From: Tubiluchus corallicola | Lineage: Eukaryota; Priapulida; Priapulimorpha; Priapulimorphida; Tubiluchidae | DNA length: 64,000 nt | Direction: 5' to 3' | Assembly (NCBI GenBank): GCA_030141605.1 | Contig: JAQGDQ010000414.1 | Coordinates: 1-64,000 of the forward strand | Shown here: piece after piece, positions 1 through 11,389 of the stretch | How positions within the stretch are numbered: position 1 is the stretch's first letter | Layout of the letters: each line of letters opens with the position of its first letter | The notes under the pieces: generated by a model | Databases searched by the model: none | Told to the model about the DNA's origin: nothing | What the model saw: only the letters and a program-made list of their open reading frames with translations | Program-made: the position numbers and the translations under genes

Positions 1-1266
1 TATCTCATTCTTTGTAACAAATGTTACAACGCTAGAATATCAGAAAGCAGAGGTGCTATTATACCCATCCAAGTTGAAAATGTCCAGGAAAGAGGCTCAG
101 TAAGCAAGAATGCTGTATGCAGTGACACAGACGATGACAGTATAAGTCTAATTCACAACGAACTGAATTACTTTGCTCAAAATCAGTTGGAGGCAGGAGT
201 GCCATTTGTAGATTTGGCTAAGGTTATTCACGACTTTTATTCGGAGGAAAAATGTGATGAGGCGAAAGCGGTGCTTATTGGTCTTATACCACGCGACAAT
301 ACAGACAATCCAGAATTCGTGAAGAACAGAATCGGTCCATCCAAAAAGGCAAATGTGTGCAATGACATACTGAAGCTATTGCAATACGGCCCTATAATAA
401 ATGCTGCGCCTGCACCGAGATTTGCGGCCGCTTTCTCTCAAAACATCCCGCCAATGAGTCTGAAATCAATGGATACATCAGTATTGTTAAAACAACTTCA
501 AATTGTGCAGCAGGACCTAGCGGTATTGAAAGATAAATTCATAACGAAGGAGGACTTAAATGAAATATTAGACGCACGTTTTGCCAGCTCTAACATTGCC
601 ATAGCAAAGCAGAAGAGCTATTCTTCAGTAGTCCAGTCAGCAGGTGTGTTATCTTCCTCTGCAAAGTCTATCCCGCATAAGCCACCTACCACAAAGACGG
701 TCACGCTGGGTGATTCAGATAAGGATAGTGATGGCTTCACTAAAGTCGTACGTTCTAGTAAACGCCCCAGACTTCCTTTAACGAAGCCAGCATCTAAGCG
801 GGTTATAACTGGCACTGCAACCAATAGTGAGGTAAAATCCAGCAAGCCGTTACGACAGTTATTCGTTACGCGACTGGATCCGGACACTAACACTGGTGAC
901 ATAGAACGGTTAATTATAGACCAATGCGACATTAAGGTGACTGTAAAACAGCTGCAGACGAAGTACAATACGTATAGTTCATTTGTGGTTAGCTGCTTCG
1001 GTAATGAAGAGAAGGACCAGATAATGAATCCGGAGATCTGGCCAGCTGGGGTGCTTGTTAAGCCATATTTCCCCCCGAAATCTGCATCTAACGGCAAAGA
1101 TAAAAACGCTACAGCTAAGACAAGCGATCAGTCACAATCCGTGGCTGAGGCTGCTCAATCTACCGATGCTGGACATACAACGCAAGCGAGCTTGACACTC
1201 CTGGCAGCAAATCAACGTTCCTGGGGCTCAATGAGTTCTGTTGCTTCGAGTGATGGAAAATCTTGA
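1..1266 (+). CDS. LINE ORF1 protein, N-terminally cut by the window edge
   Basis: Nucleic-acid-binding ORF1 of the retrotransposon. The frame is open from base 1 and there is no natural start in the window, so the first residues here are internal. The first residues include a CNKC cysteine pair, which fits the end of a PHD-like zinc finger known from CR1-type ORF1 proteins (inference). A central stretch near 480-600 is heptad-like and probably coiled coil. The stretch 850-1080 starts with LFVTRLDPDT and ends with a WPAGVLVKPYFPP segment, the pattern of the RRM-like ORF1 domain of this element group. The C-terminus is rich in Ser, Thr, Ala and Gln. It overlaps the ORF2 start (ATG 1253) by 14 bases in another frame, as in many two-ORF LINEs. 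Confidence 0.85.
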   Translation, partial: YLILCNKCYNARISESRGAIIPIQVENVQERGSVSKNAVCSDTDDDSISLIHNELNYFAQNQLEAGVPFVDLAKVIHDFYSEEKCDEAKAVLIGLIPRDNTDNPEFVKNRIGPSKKANVCNDILKLLQYGPIINAAPAPRFAAAFSQNIPPMSLKSMDTSVLLKQLQIVQQDLAVLKDKFITKEDLNEILDARFASSNIAIAKQKSYSSVVQSAGVLSSSAKSIPHKPPTTKTVTLGDSDKDSDGFTKVVRSSKRPRLPLTKPASKRVITGTATNSEVKSSKPLRQLFVTRLDPDTNTGDIERLIIDQCDIKVTVKQLQTKYNTYSSFVVSCFGNEEKDQIMNPEIWPAGVLVKPYFPPKSASNGKDKNATAKTSDQSQSVAEAAQSTDAGHTTQASLTLLAANQRSWGSMSSVASSDGKS

Positions 1267-1966
1267 CATGGATAGCGACAATGTGTTAAAAACTCTAAAA
1301 ATTGTAAGTTACAATTGTAACTCAATTACTAATTCCGAGTCAAAGTTTGTCATAAGTGAACTATGTAATGAGTTTGATATAATTCTGCTCCAAGAAACTA
1401 TGTTGCCTAAGCAGGACTTAGGTCACTTGTCTAAAATACATCCATCTTTTTATGGGAGAGGTGTATCACCCACTGATTTGTCTAAAGGGTTGCTTGATGG
1501 TAGACCCCAGGGAGGTCTAGCTGTTCTCTGGCGAAAATCACTGCCGGGTGAACATAATGTTCTGATATACGAAAGCGAATATAGAATAATGGGGTTTTCT
1601 ATGAGACTGCCTGGAAAACTTATGCCTCTTGTTTTTTATAACGTGTACTTTCCATGTGAATCTGATGGCAATTTAGATGATTTTAGACTTTGTCTTGGTA
1701 AACTTAATGCATATATTGAAGAAACTACGTCAAGCTATGTTTGCTGTATCGGAGACTATAATGCTCATCCAGCAAAGGCCTTTTTTCGTGAATTAGCTGA
1801 TAATTGTTCGGCTAATAATTACTTTATTTCGGATGTTAACCAACTACCCTCAACAACCTTTACCTATGTTAGTGCAGCTCACAACACATGTACGTGGTTG
1901 GACCATATTATATGCACCGAAGCAGCAAACAAGTTGATTAATATGATTAAAAAAAACCACGTATAA
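1253..1966 (+). pseudogene. LINE ORF2 endonuclease domain, interrupted by an insertion
   Basis: N-terminal AP-endonuclease (exonuclease-endonuclease-phosphatase fold) domain of ORF2, which nicks target DNA for target-primed reverse transcription. Family motifs in order are SYNCNSI with the metal-site Asn, LLQET with the catalytic Glu, GGLAVLWRKS, and GDYNAHP with the Asp/Asn pair. The frame runs into a stop at 1966 shortly after WLDHIICTEAA. The missing last motif (a DH pair followed by MPL) is found in another frame at about 2790, so the domain was split by the insertion between 1945 and 2756. The first ATG in frame is at 1253; the upstream TTG is not needed. Confidence 0.88.
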
Positions 1967-2756
1967 GCAATAACACGCGAACATCCTACACAGTCCTCAT
2001 TTATAACACAAAGCCCGTAAAGTCCGTAACATCCTGCCTACTTACCTAACGCAAAGCCAGCAGCGTTTACTCCTGCCTACTGTATGTTGCAAAGCAGCTT
2101 TTTGCTGAATTAAAGTTATAGACACAATGGATGACGTCAGCACAATGGAATGCGTCTGCCTTTGCGTCAGCAATTTTCTAAGGCGAAAATTGTCGATAAT
2201 AGAACATCTTATTAACTCGTTGATACCCCTCTCGGTGGACCTGCACTAAAGTATAACCTACATCATCGTGTAGCCCTGTCCTTCCTCTTTGTAAAGAGCC
2301 GTATATCTCCTTCCGAGAGTTCCACCGGGCGACGCTAGAACGTTTTTTCTGCAGGCTGTTTGGTCAAAATTTCGAAAAAATCGCGAGTTGGGTCCGGGAA
2401 AACGCCCGTTGCGGGGCGCCCTGGCCCTCTCGCGAATTCTAAATATGCCTACTACACCCACCGCTGAACCGGCTATCTATCCATACCCAGGACCACCCTC
2501 GGCCCGTTCCCGTTCTCTACATCTCAGCCGTATAACTTTTGCAATTTTTTGCAAAAAACGGTCGAAAAGGGGGCATTTTTGGAGGTTTTTCGCCTCCCCC
2601 TCCTCCCGGTGGGCCCGATTCGAAAAATAAACCATCAATGGCACGACACTAGATCGAGACCTTTCGTTTGATATATAGATCGCCGCAAATGGTGCTCTCG
2701 TCGAAGCTGTAGCCTCGAATCTTATATATATATATATATACCAAGAATATTAATAT
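1945..2756. mobile_element. GC-rich structured insertion nested in LINE ORF2, unidentified
   Basis: About 812 bases interrupt the endonuclease domain. The octamer ATTAATAT lies at both borders (1937-1944 and 2749-2756), consistent with a target-site duplication, although removing one copy leaves the frame one base off, so a small indel is also present. Part of the insert is far more G+C-rich than its surroundings (about 2270-2640) and has strong inverted repeats: TCGCGAG/CTCGCGA around 2380-2435 enclosing a CGCCCG/CGGGGCG pair, and a GGAGG/CCTCC stem with G-run/C-run flanks near 2565-2605. It ends in a TA microsatellite (about 2721-2740). No credible protein is encoded. The class is unknown: SINE, non-autonomous LINE relative, or other. 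Confidence 0.6.
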
Positions 2757-4961
2757 AAGAGTATAGATATAAATTATGATCTGACTGTACGTGATCACAT
2801 GCCATTAATTGCAGTTTTCGATGTAGACAGCTTGGTTTCTGGCTGGTCAGACAGCCCTGTAAATACCAATTGTGCACTAGGCCTAAACGCTTCAAACCAA
2901 AATTATGTTGCAAAACATGCCCCGGATTGGAGTAATGCAACCAATGTTCAACTGGGTAATTATTATTCTATGACACATGCGGCTTTACTTGATGTATTAG
3001 TACCATACTCTACTGTCCTGTGCTCTGATATTCATTGTAGCAGTGATGCACACAGGCAAGAAATAACCAGTTTTCATGATGCGATAATTAACACTCTTAG
3101 TACAGCAGCTTCACAAGCTTTTCCCATTAATGAAAGAAAGAGAAACTCTTGGAACTCTGTACCAGGGTGGAATGAATTTGTTGCCGAAAAACACAATTAT
3201 TCACGACAATGCTTTGTCAATTGGCGTATGCTAGGTAAACCTCGCAGCGGTCCTATTGCAGAAGAAATGCGTCGAGCTCGTGCTCAATTTAAATATGCCC
3301 TACGCGATTGTAAAAAACATCAGCAAAGCATTGTATCAGACAAAATTGCCTACCGTCTTATGCATTGCAACTCCTACCAGTTTTGGAAAACAATAAAGAA
3401 AGAAACAAATTCTAAACTTCCTCTTCCCTCTAGCGTTAATAACGTAACAGGGGAAAATAACATTTGTAATATGTGGGCGGAGCACTATCGCGTTCTTTTT
3501 AATTCGGTTGATAATGGAAATTTGGAGGAGCAGCTGCACCGGGCCCTTGCAGAAGATATGCATATTATACCCAAGTTTACTGTTAGAGAGGTGCAAGATG
3601 CAATCGGCACACTAACTTTGCATAAATCTGCAGGTCCTGATGGTATACAGGCCGAACATTTTAAGTATTCTTCCTCAATGTTACCGGTTCTTTTATCCCT
3701 GTTGTTTAGCTCCTGTTTGATTCACGGCTTTCTTCCTGAATCGCTAATGATGTCTGTATTAATTCCTCTAGTAAAGGATAAAAATAAAGATATTACGGAT
3801 GCAAATAACTATAGGCCAATTGCACTAGCTTCTATTGCCAGCAAAATATTCGAAATTTTATTACTTAACAGATACAAACAGTATATTCCAACAACTCCTA
3901 ATCAGTTTGGCTATGTAGAAAAACTTGGCACTGAAATTTGCATAAACACATTAAAGGAGATCATTGACTACTACATTAGTCGTGATAGCTCTGTTCACAT
4001 TGTTTTTATCGACGCATCAAAGGCATTTGACAGGGTTAATTTCTTCAAGCTTTTTCTTAAACTCACAAAGACTTCAATCCCGAATATTGTAATCCGCTTG
4101 CTCACATTTTATTACACGCAGCAAGGCATGTCTGTCAGGTGGGGACATAGTCAGTCTACAACTTTTAATATTGGAAATGGAGTACGCCAAGGTGGCAAGA
4201 TGTCACCATTTCTTTTTAATTTTTATTTTAAAGATCTAAGTGTTAAGCTTTCATCCACCCAACTTGGTTGCAATGTGTCGAACATGGTTATGAACCACCT
4301 GATGTACGCTGACGATGTTTGTTTGTTAGCAACAACGATTACGGCCCTACAGCAACTACTAGACGTGTATAAATTGTATGCTGAACAGTATGACATAAAA
4401 ATTAATGTAGCTAAAACTAAACTTATGTCTGTTAATTCAAACATCATGAGAAATTTTATGTTTGGTAACATCAAACTAGATAATAATGTTTTACGTACCT
4501 GTGATAATGAAAAATATTTGGGACATATTATTTCAAATGATAACCGAGATGACCTTGACATTATTAATCAAAGATCCCTATACTATTGTCGTACAAACCA
4601 ACTTATTAGAAAATTCAGCTATTGTTCTGTTGATGTTAAAAGATATCTATTTAATGCTTACTGTAATACATTCTATTGCATGTCTACTTGGAGACATTTT
4701 AATAATGGTAATATCTTAAAACTTAAAATTGCGCACAATGTGTCAAAAAGATTATTTTTCGGATATGCATATGATTACAGTGCTCGTGAGATGAGTGTTG
4801 AAATTCACGTGATGTATTTTGATGTATTACGTAGAAAATCTGTGTTAAGTTTAATGAAAAGATTTGATACTAGTGATAATTTAATGTGCCAGAAAATTTT
4901 AGTAAGCGATGCCAAATTTACATCGCACATAAGACAGCAATGGTGGAGACTATTATTGTAA
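2754..4961 (+). CDS. LINE ORF2 reverse transcriptase, downstream part
   Basis: Reverse transcriptase part of ORF2. The frame opens at 2754, before the conventional ATG at 2799, and first reads through the displaced endonuclease motif DHMPL, showing that this is the continuation of the ORF ending at 1966. RT motifs in order are KSAGPDGIQAEHF near 3628-3665, NNYRPIALASIASKIFE near 3805-3858, motif A FIDASKAFDRVN near 4005-4040, motif B GVRQGGKMSPFLFNFYF near 4180-4228, the catalytic MYADDVCLLA near 4303-4330, and the KTKLMSVNS and YLGHIIS thumb-side motifs. The ORF is uninterrupted to its stop, and no RNase H or zinc knuckle follows. The RT looks catalytically complete, but cannot be made as one ORF2 protein with the endonuclease. 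Confidence 0.93.
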   Translation, partial: YKSIDINYDLTVRDHMPLIAVFDVDSLVSGWSDSPVNTNCALGLNASNQNYVAKHAPDWSNATNVQLGNYYSMTHAALLDVLVPYSTVLCSDIHCSSDAHRQEITSFHDAIINTLSTAASQAFPINERKRNSWNSVPGWNEFVAEKHNYSRQCFVNWRMLGKPRSGPIAEEMRRARAQFKYALRDCKKHQQSIVSDKIAYRLMHCNSYQFWKTIKKETNSKLPLPSSVNNVTGENNICNMWAEHYRVLFNSVDNGNLEEQLHRALAEDMHIIPKFTVREVQDAIGTLTLHKSAGPDGIQAEHFKYSSSMLPVLLSLLFSSCLIHGFLPESLMMSVLIPLVKDKNKDITDANNYRPIALASIASKIFEILLLNRYKQYIPTTPNQFGYVEKLGTEICINTLKEIIDYYISRDSSVHIVFIDASKAFDRVNFFKLFLKLTKTSIPNIVIRLLTFYYTQQGMSVRWGHSQSTTFNIGNGVRQGGKMSPFLFNFYFKDLSVKLSSTQLGCNVSNMVMNHLMYADDVCLLATTITALQQLLDVYKLYAEQYDIKINVAKTKLMSVNSNIMRNFMFGNIKLDNNVLRTCDNEKYLGHIISNDNRDDLDIINQRSLYYCRTNQLIRKFSYCSVDVKRYLFNAYCNTFYCMSTWRHFNNGNILKLKIAHNVSKRLFFGYAYDYSAREMSVEIHVMYFDVLRRKSVLSLMKRFDTSDNLMCQKILVSDAKFTSHIRQQWWRLLL

Positions 4962-5067
4962 TTTTCATGTTTAACTAAGTTTGTGTGTGATTTGTTTGTA
5001 GTGGTTTTTTGTTTTTATGATGTTGTATGTTGTATATATGTAATTTATATTATGAACTTATGTTTGA

Positions 5068-5098
5068 AATAAAGAATTAAATCAAATCAAATCAAATC
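5068..5098 (+). repeat. LINE 3' tail: AATAAA plus four AAATC units
   Basis: AATAAA at 5068-5073 is followed by GAATT and then four perfect AAATC units, marking the 3' end of the retrotransposon. No matching target duplication can be sought because the 5' end is outside the window. Confidence 0.85.
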
Positions 5099-5965
5099 TA
5101 CCCCTTTCACTCACTCAGTCACTCGGTCTCTCTTTCAATTCAAAATCAAAGTAAACAGATTTAATAGATGTTATCCGTCACACTGACACTTTGTCACGTT
5201 TATCATTAGTATCCGTTTGAAATCATTCACCAGTCAATCCGGCTCAAGTTACATTGATATGTAGAAGGTATGAATTCGTCAGGTGTTCGTGAGAACTAAA
5301 TTGCTTAAATCGGCAGGGATTTTAAAGGCTTTGTCGTCGTTAAATCTTGTCAATTACTTGTGAATCCAACCTGGATTAGGCAGAATTGATCCCGAGAGGC
5401 AGAGGCTCGTGGCTTGTATCAGAAGACGGATGTATAGCGGCTGTACAGCAAACAAAAGCTGATGATATTGCTGTTCCCAGTATCACCTGAAGTTCCTTTC
5501 CTGCTTCTGTTGATAACTTGCCAGTTAATAACAATTTGTAACGTTTGCCTATAACTTAGCTAAAGAATGGCCTCAGTTAATAATTGCATAGTGTTTATGT
5601 TCAATAAAATTTTATTACGAACCATTATTAACTACTGCATTTGGCTTGTGCTTTTGAATAACTTGTCATAGTAATATACCATCACATTAACCTTATTCCT
5701 ACTAATTCCTCGGGTAGAAGTATAATGCTAAAAGTGTTTATTTGTAACGTGTATGATACTTTTTGTACTGTTTTAAACTTTTAACAGAGATTAGGCATAG
5801 CAACTATTTACCCTAGCTAGAGAGGTTAGTAACTCGTGCGTTCGTCCGTGTTGGGGATCGAAATGCACGAAGCATGCAGATTGGTCCTAAAGCAATTGTA
5901 ATACTGACTCTTTTCAGCATTACTTGCAAAAAATAAAAAACTATCTGGGATGTTTCTCTACGTCA
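5099..5965. other. Unique non-coding DNA between LINE and tandem duplication
   Basis: No ORF, RNA gene or family-level repeat was recognised. The sequence is A+T-rich with a few ATAAA-like runs (for example near 5602). Confidence 0.5.
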
Positions 5966-8900
5966 TACCAATTGCCAACTTTAGACGTTACACATTTTTT
6001 TCAAAAATTTGTGTGTAGTATATTAGGGACAAGAAAAAATCTTGAAAAAGATCATTATATCTGGAAAAAAATTCCATTTTGCCTAGAGTGTGAAATAATG
6101 GATAGAACTTTCTCTGCCCTTGTACTGAAGCTGTTCAGCATTCAACAGCTTTGACGATTAGTTACACGAAAACCTTTTTTAAGTCCTGGTGGAACTTGGG
6201 GCGCCGTCTTGTTAAACCCTGACGTTTGCTAGAAGAAATGTACCGCATACGTGCACTGACGTAACATTACTATAGCATCTGTTCTTGTTATTTTTGGCAA
6301 AAAGTTTGTGTTGGTATTTTTCTGCGGCAACATGATCATTTAAACTGTATCGGGTTCTGTGCTGTTAGTTAATGCTGAACACGTCCGTTTTGTGTTTTGG
6401 GGGTGGTCAGCAGGTCTGTGGTGGAAAGAAGCGCTCGAAAATCAGGTAAACTAGTCTGCTTCTCTTCACACTTGTGATAGTTAGGAAGGTACTTGATTTG
6501 CCAACTTTGAACGCTGTTAGGTCAAACAGGCTCTCATAACCAATTGCAAAAGCTTTGTTAAGGGCTAATTTGTTGCTCGTGCAATGGGAGCCTATTGTTT
6601 CTTAAAGGTAACCTTGGTTTCTTGTGAGACTCGGCTGTTTTAAAGTAATGCCGCAACCTATAAGTTTGGATGTTTTGCCCTTTAAGAAGGCCGGAAGCTA
6701 TTATGCTAATTTCGGACAAAGGTGTTTGCTTTGGTTTAGCCTTTGGGGATGAAGCCCATTTTGTGTAGGATGACTGAGATGAGTAATATTTTGCATGACT
6801 AAAATAAAAATTAAATGTAATTAGCTGTGAAATGTATTTATTTGAGGCCTATAACGAAGAAATCCATAAATCACGAATAAAATTAAACTCGCCTGATCTC
6901 CATCAATTTTCTGTGTTTTATTTGGCTCTCTGTACACGTCCCTCACAGGCGCCATTCTGTCACCAACCCACCCCATTTTTGAGTGAACTAATCCTGATTC
7001 AATAAAAGGTTGTTGATTCGTTTCAATGCACGCAATAAGCTGCATTCTCTCGCTGTTTTTGCACTTTTGTATTGCGGCAAACATCAGAGAAGTTTTCTCG
7101 CGTGTCCAGGTCCTACACACTAATGCACCTGCCCTACTTTCTGGGGGTGGTTGGTAGTAACACGAAACTAAATTTACACTAAACTCTTTATTTTGATGCT
7201 TAAACTAACCGTTATAGTAGAGTTTGAATGTAAAAGAACGCGTTATTTAAAGTAACAAAATTATTTTATATTAACATCATAGATAGTTTTTTATGTATTG
7301 AATGTGCACAGCGCCAGCACCCTGCCTTGACATGGACCAGTAAAAATAGGAAAAAAGCTGGGTATTTTGTAAAGATTATAAAACATAATAATGAGGTGTT
7401 ATAATTGTGTACGGCTTGGGTGGGAATGCCAGTCCAGTATCGTATTTCCTGCTTATCAGTATTATCAGAAAGAGTTTAGTTGGACAAGCTTTTAGAGGTG
7501 TTCAATGCACTAACAGCGTGAGGTTGTTTGTGTGTTACCTTTTATGGTGCAACACATTGTTATTTGACCACCAGCTTGCCAAACCATTTTCTTACTGAAC
7601 TATTGATCAGAGATACGCAGACGTTGTGAGTTTTGAACATAGATTGCACAAGAAACAGTTTACCGTCTTTTACCATGACAATTATATGAAGATTTCATGT
7701 TTTGATTTTGGTCCTGCCAATGCCAGTTTCTTCTTTACTTGTTTAAAACAACATCTCCATTTTTTACTGAAACCAAGGTGTTGCTTTCTGCAAAATCTTG
7801 GAAACCGAATACGATCCAGACTGTTGTGATTAGAATGCGGTAGGAATATTTCTTTGTGGCATAATAGCTACCCAGAAAGCACAGTCGAGTCCGAGTCCGA
7901 GTTGGGTTCGAGTCCCACAAGCGGGAAGAATTTTTCAGACTTTTTGATTTAGTATCGCTTTTATACCTTTATCAATTTATTTTTATAAAAATGTCAGTTT
8001 TTAAAAGTGTCTAGTTAAACGCTGATTGGTTCTTCCTATGCTCGACAAACTTCGAATAAATTGGAATGCTGTGGCAAATTATTTATGTAGCTACTGGCCA
8101 GCGCTTGGAAGCTGACCTCGGCTCGTATGCTTTCATTACATTCCACGCGGAACATCTTAACTTCAGATTCTTGTCGAAGGATAATGAAAGATTTAGTAGC
8201 TACTTAGAAGAACAGATTGTAATGAAACCATCGTTTTTGTTGCATTACAGTATTAGCACTGCGTATACAGCCACTACGATTTTCTTCTTTGCAGGGAATT
8301 AGCTTGATAAAGTAGCTGTCTAGTTTCCATCGAGAAAAACTCGTCTTTGGCAGGCTGTGCTTTATTTATAAAGCAAAATCGATATGCGAACAATTTTTAA
8401 TTCGTGTCTATATGTGCGTACTTATTGATTGGGTTAGGAGCTTTTTTTGAGCTGTAGGCACAGTAGAACTTCTTGTTTTGACGTAAAAATTTGCTGAAGA
8501 CAGATTAAATTAAAACTGCACGAATATAAATCAAGTAAGCACCAGCTTATTGGACGAGGGAAATGGCTGAAAAGTTGCAGTGTGTGCTTAGTGCAGCAGT
8601 TAAGCAATGCCGAGGTTGGTCAGTGAATCGATGTATAACCGTACTGGAATGTTTTTATGTACCGTAATTGTTCTTTTTGTTTAGGCCTACCTCATAGGAG
8701 AGAATACATGTATTTGCGTTGGAAATTACGACAGAGGATTATCCTTAGTAATTAGCTACCGCCCAGTCCTGCCACAACCGTGCACATTAACTATTTGTTG
8801 TTTGCTTAATATTTACTCCCACTTTCTTTCAGCTAGACAGATAAGTGTCCCGTCGAGACAAGTTAAATACATACAAGATTTATTTTATTATTTATTGTTA

Positions 8901-11387
8901 ATGTCAAACAGCACATGTCTGCATAAAACAAGGTTGTTAATGTTGTAGGTCTAAACGTGTCTTGGTTAGGTTATCAAACTTTAGCTGGTCAGCAGAAACG
9001 TTTCAAACCTCCTGGCTTTGGTAATACATAATTTACTGCGTATCTAAATGCCACACAATAAATTCCTGAGCTTTTAATAGTTCTGAACATGATTCACGGC
9101 TGCGGAATTATTTATTGTGGTTAGTTGAAATTCATGGCGGTGTAGCCTGGTCTATTCTAAGAAATATTACACAAACACCAGGACTTAACACTAGGCGGTT
9201 GTCTGCGCAATCAGCATAAAATATGTTTGTATAGAACATGTCGGCCTTTCAAACAAATCACATGACGATTGTTGAAAACTCTGGTAGGCTCTTTTCAGAC
9301 TTTCGCGTTGAAAAGTACTTGTCAAGCTAATATTGAAATGTTTTCATTTTTTGAACATTTTACTAGTTGCCAGAGTTAGTAAGGGCAATAAAGATGTGTT
9401 AAAATATACTTCGTCGTTTAATCCGTGTTGGCAAAGTGCCGCATTAGTCACTTAATGCATTAATATTGTGGACTAATGAGTGGACTGATTTTGCCACAAA
9501 ATATGACGATAAGTCCGTACTGAAATACTTCAATTTGATGTAAAGTTACATGGCTCAACGCTGGAGTCTGTTAAAAGTTAAACGCATTAGAAAGGTATAA
9601 GAAAACCTGGTAACAATTTTTCCTTGTTCTTGCGCCGCATGCAACGATGGGCCGCTAGATGCTTTTGTTCATCTGAGAAAACCCCGTGGCCATAGATTAT
9701 ACATGTAATTAAAACGGAGATTCATTGAACACGCGCCTCAGATGACGTCATATGCAATCACGCATGCGCATACGTTGGCCAAAGTGTGCTGCTGGCTGCT
9801 TCACAGACTGTGTAACGAAATTATTTTCGCTTTGGCTATGAAAGATAAAAAATCCTGTGGAAAAATCAATGCAAAGAAAATGTGTTGCTTGCTCGCATTA
9901 AAAATTGTTAATAAACCTAGCGGTCAGCGCTGAAAAACAGCAACGTACTAATTATTCGTTTGGCTTAGCAGCGATTTGTCAAAATTCGGGTTTTATAGCC
10001 CGGGGCTTAGCGCTTCTGTGGGTACAAGCCGCCACCGTTTTTAAACTACAATTTTGCCAAATGGGTTGAGGTGCTCAGGACAATGCGTTTAGCCGGCGGA
10101 GTTTAATAGCGGCAAGATCAAAGAGATTGTTGGTACTTGGTTTACACTGGAAAAGGTAAAATACGCTGCTTGGCTGGCTGGGTGTTTTATAAACTGCGCA
10201 ATCTAATATTTCTTCGCTTTGGTGTTGTTTTGTGGTCGGGGTTACAACACCTTTGGCGTTGAGCCCATAATAAATGAAGTTTTTTCTGTTACTGTGAACG
10301 TTTGTTACAAAAAACATCCCACGGTCATAATGATAATGAATTAATGACTTCTTATACCCGTAATAATACATCTACTATTGTAAAAAGGGAATGCTGTACA
10401 AGAAATTATTATTTCCAACATAATCTAAAGCTACATCAACATGTAACTTATTGCCAACCGGTTTCGAACATACCTTTACAATGTTCATTATCAAGGTAAC
10501 TAAAACAAAGAAATAAATTCCATTTTGATGTAGTTACGCGTATTTGCCAAATACGGATAATTCAATAATCTAAAGCTAAATTAACAGTAAACCCTTGCGA
10601 ATTAAAGCTGAAATGACAACTTAACGAGGGTTTTAACAACTCATATTTTATTACTATTTATCGCGAATATTATATAAACTCGTAAAAGAATGAAGTATTA
10701 TTATTTAAAAGAGTCATATGAGAAATTTTTCGCACCTACACGCGTATAATGTCAGAGGTTTAAGACATAACTCATAACGCTTACGCATGCAAGCGTGCGT
10801 AGTTGTCAGCATAATTCATTATCCCACAAGCTTTGCAAAAATGTAAAATCTATACAGATGCGTTTAGTCGTTGCATGAGCAGAACTCATTAATTTTTATT
10901 ATTCTGTGCGTTTCTACATCGCGCCGCACATTCTTCAAAAACTGTTTTTTCTCGCGTGTGAAAAATCGGTAATGGAAAATCATTTATTACTTCGAGTTTC
11001 TAGAGTTTCTGGCTTTCCAGCTCTTATAATCGATAGCAAGCTAAATCCACGTTATTTCACATTTCAAATGTATTTTTATTTCTTTATTCGTTTGCTAACA
11101 TTTAAAACTTATAAGTTTCCCCTAATAATGCTTGATCATTCTTGTGGGGTTTGCCGAGAGAAACGTGCAGTGTAACGTACAGTTATTATCAGAAGGCAAA
11201 TCGGTTTTTTGCCTAAGTAGGTTGCCATTTTGCTTTGCTTTTTTAAGCTTTATATTTATCCTCGTAACCTCATGTTTTTGCGATGTTACATTTGTTGTAT
11301 TTTGAATTCGTTCTTGTATTTTGTTTTTGTAGTTGCATTTTTTGCCATGTTACGTTGCATTTTTTGATAACACTCGTCTTTTCGCCG
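5966..11387. repeat. Tandem duplication, unit 1 (complete)
   Basis: First copy of a ~5.4 kb unit. Its left part (5966-6688) recurs at 11390-12116 and its right part (about 9105-11387) at about 12412-14699, in the same orientation and nearly base for base (for example CG to AT near 6242/11670 and C to T near 9207/12214). The middle (6689-9104) exists only here. The small ORFs inside are unlike any protein I know and have no intact start context or exon pattern. No gene is called. The sequence has a few CpG-richer stretches but no clear promoter. Confidence 0.9.
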
Positions 11388-11389
11388 AT

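Larger units (their letters stand above)
1..5098 (+). mobile_element. Non-LTR (LINE) retrotransposon, CR1/Jockey-like, 5' end outside window
   Basis: A two-ORF non-LTR retrotransposon. ORF1 is open from the first base, so the element begins left of the window. ORF2 encodes an apurinic-type endonuclease followed by a reverse transcriptase, and no RNase H is visible. The element ends with a polyadenylation-like AATAAA at 5068 and four tandem AAATC units (5079-5098), a short-repeat tail typical of CR1/L2/Jockey-group elements. ORF1 and the RT are uninterrupted, so this copy is fairly young, but an insertion of about 0.8 kb splits the endonuclease and makes the copy non-autonomous. The exact clade was not resolved; it needs an RT phylogeny. 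Confidence 0.93.

Noticed and set aside
618-1097. 159-residue reverse-strand ORF inside LINE ORF1
   Set aside because: Shadow of ORF1; no recognisable domain.
2258-2630. Short ORFs in the GC-rich insertion
   Set aside because: Composition-driven open frames on both strands through hairpins; no protein features.
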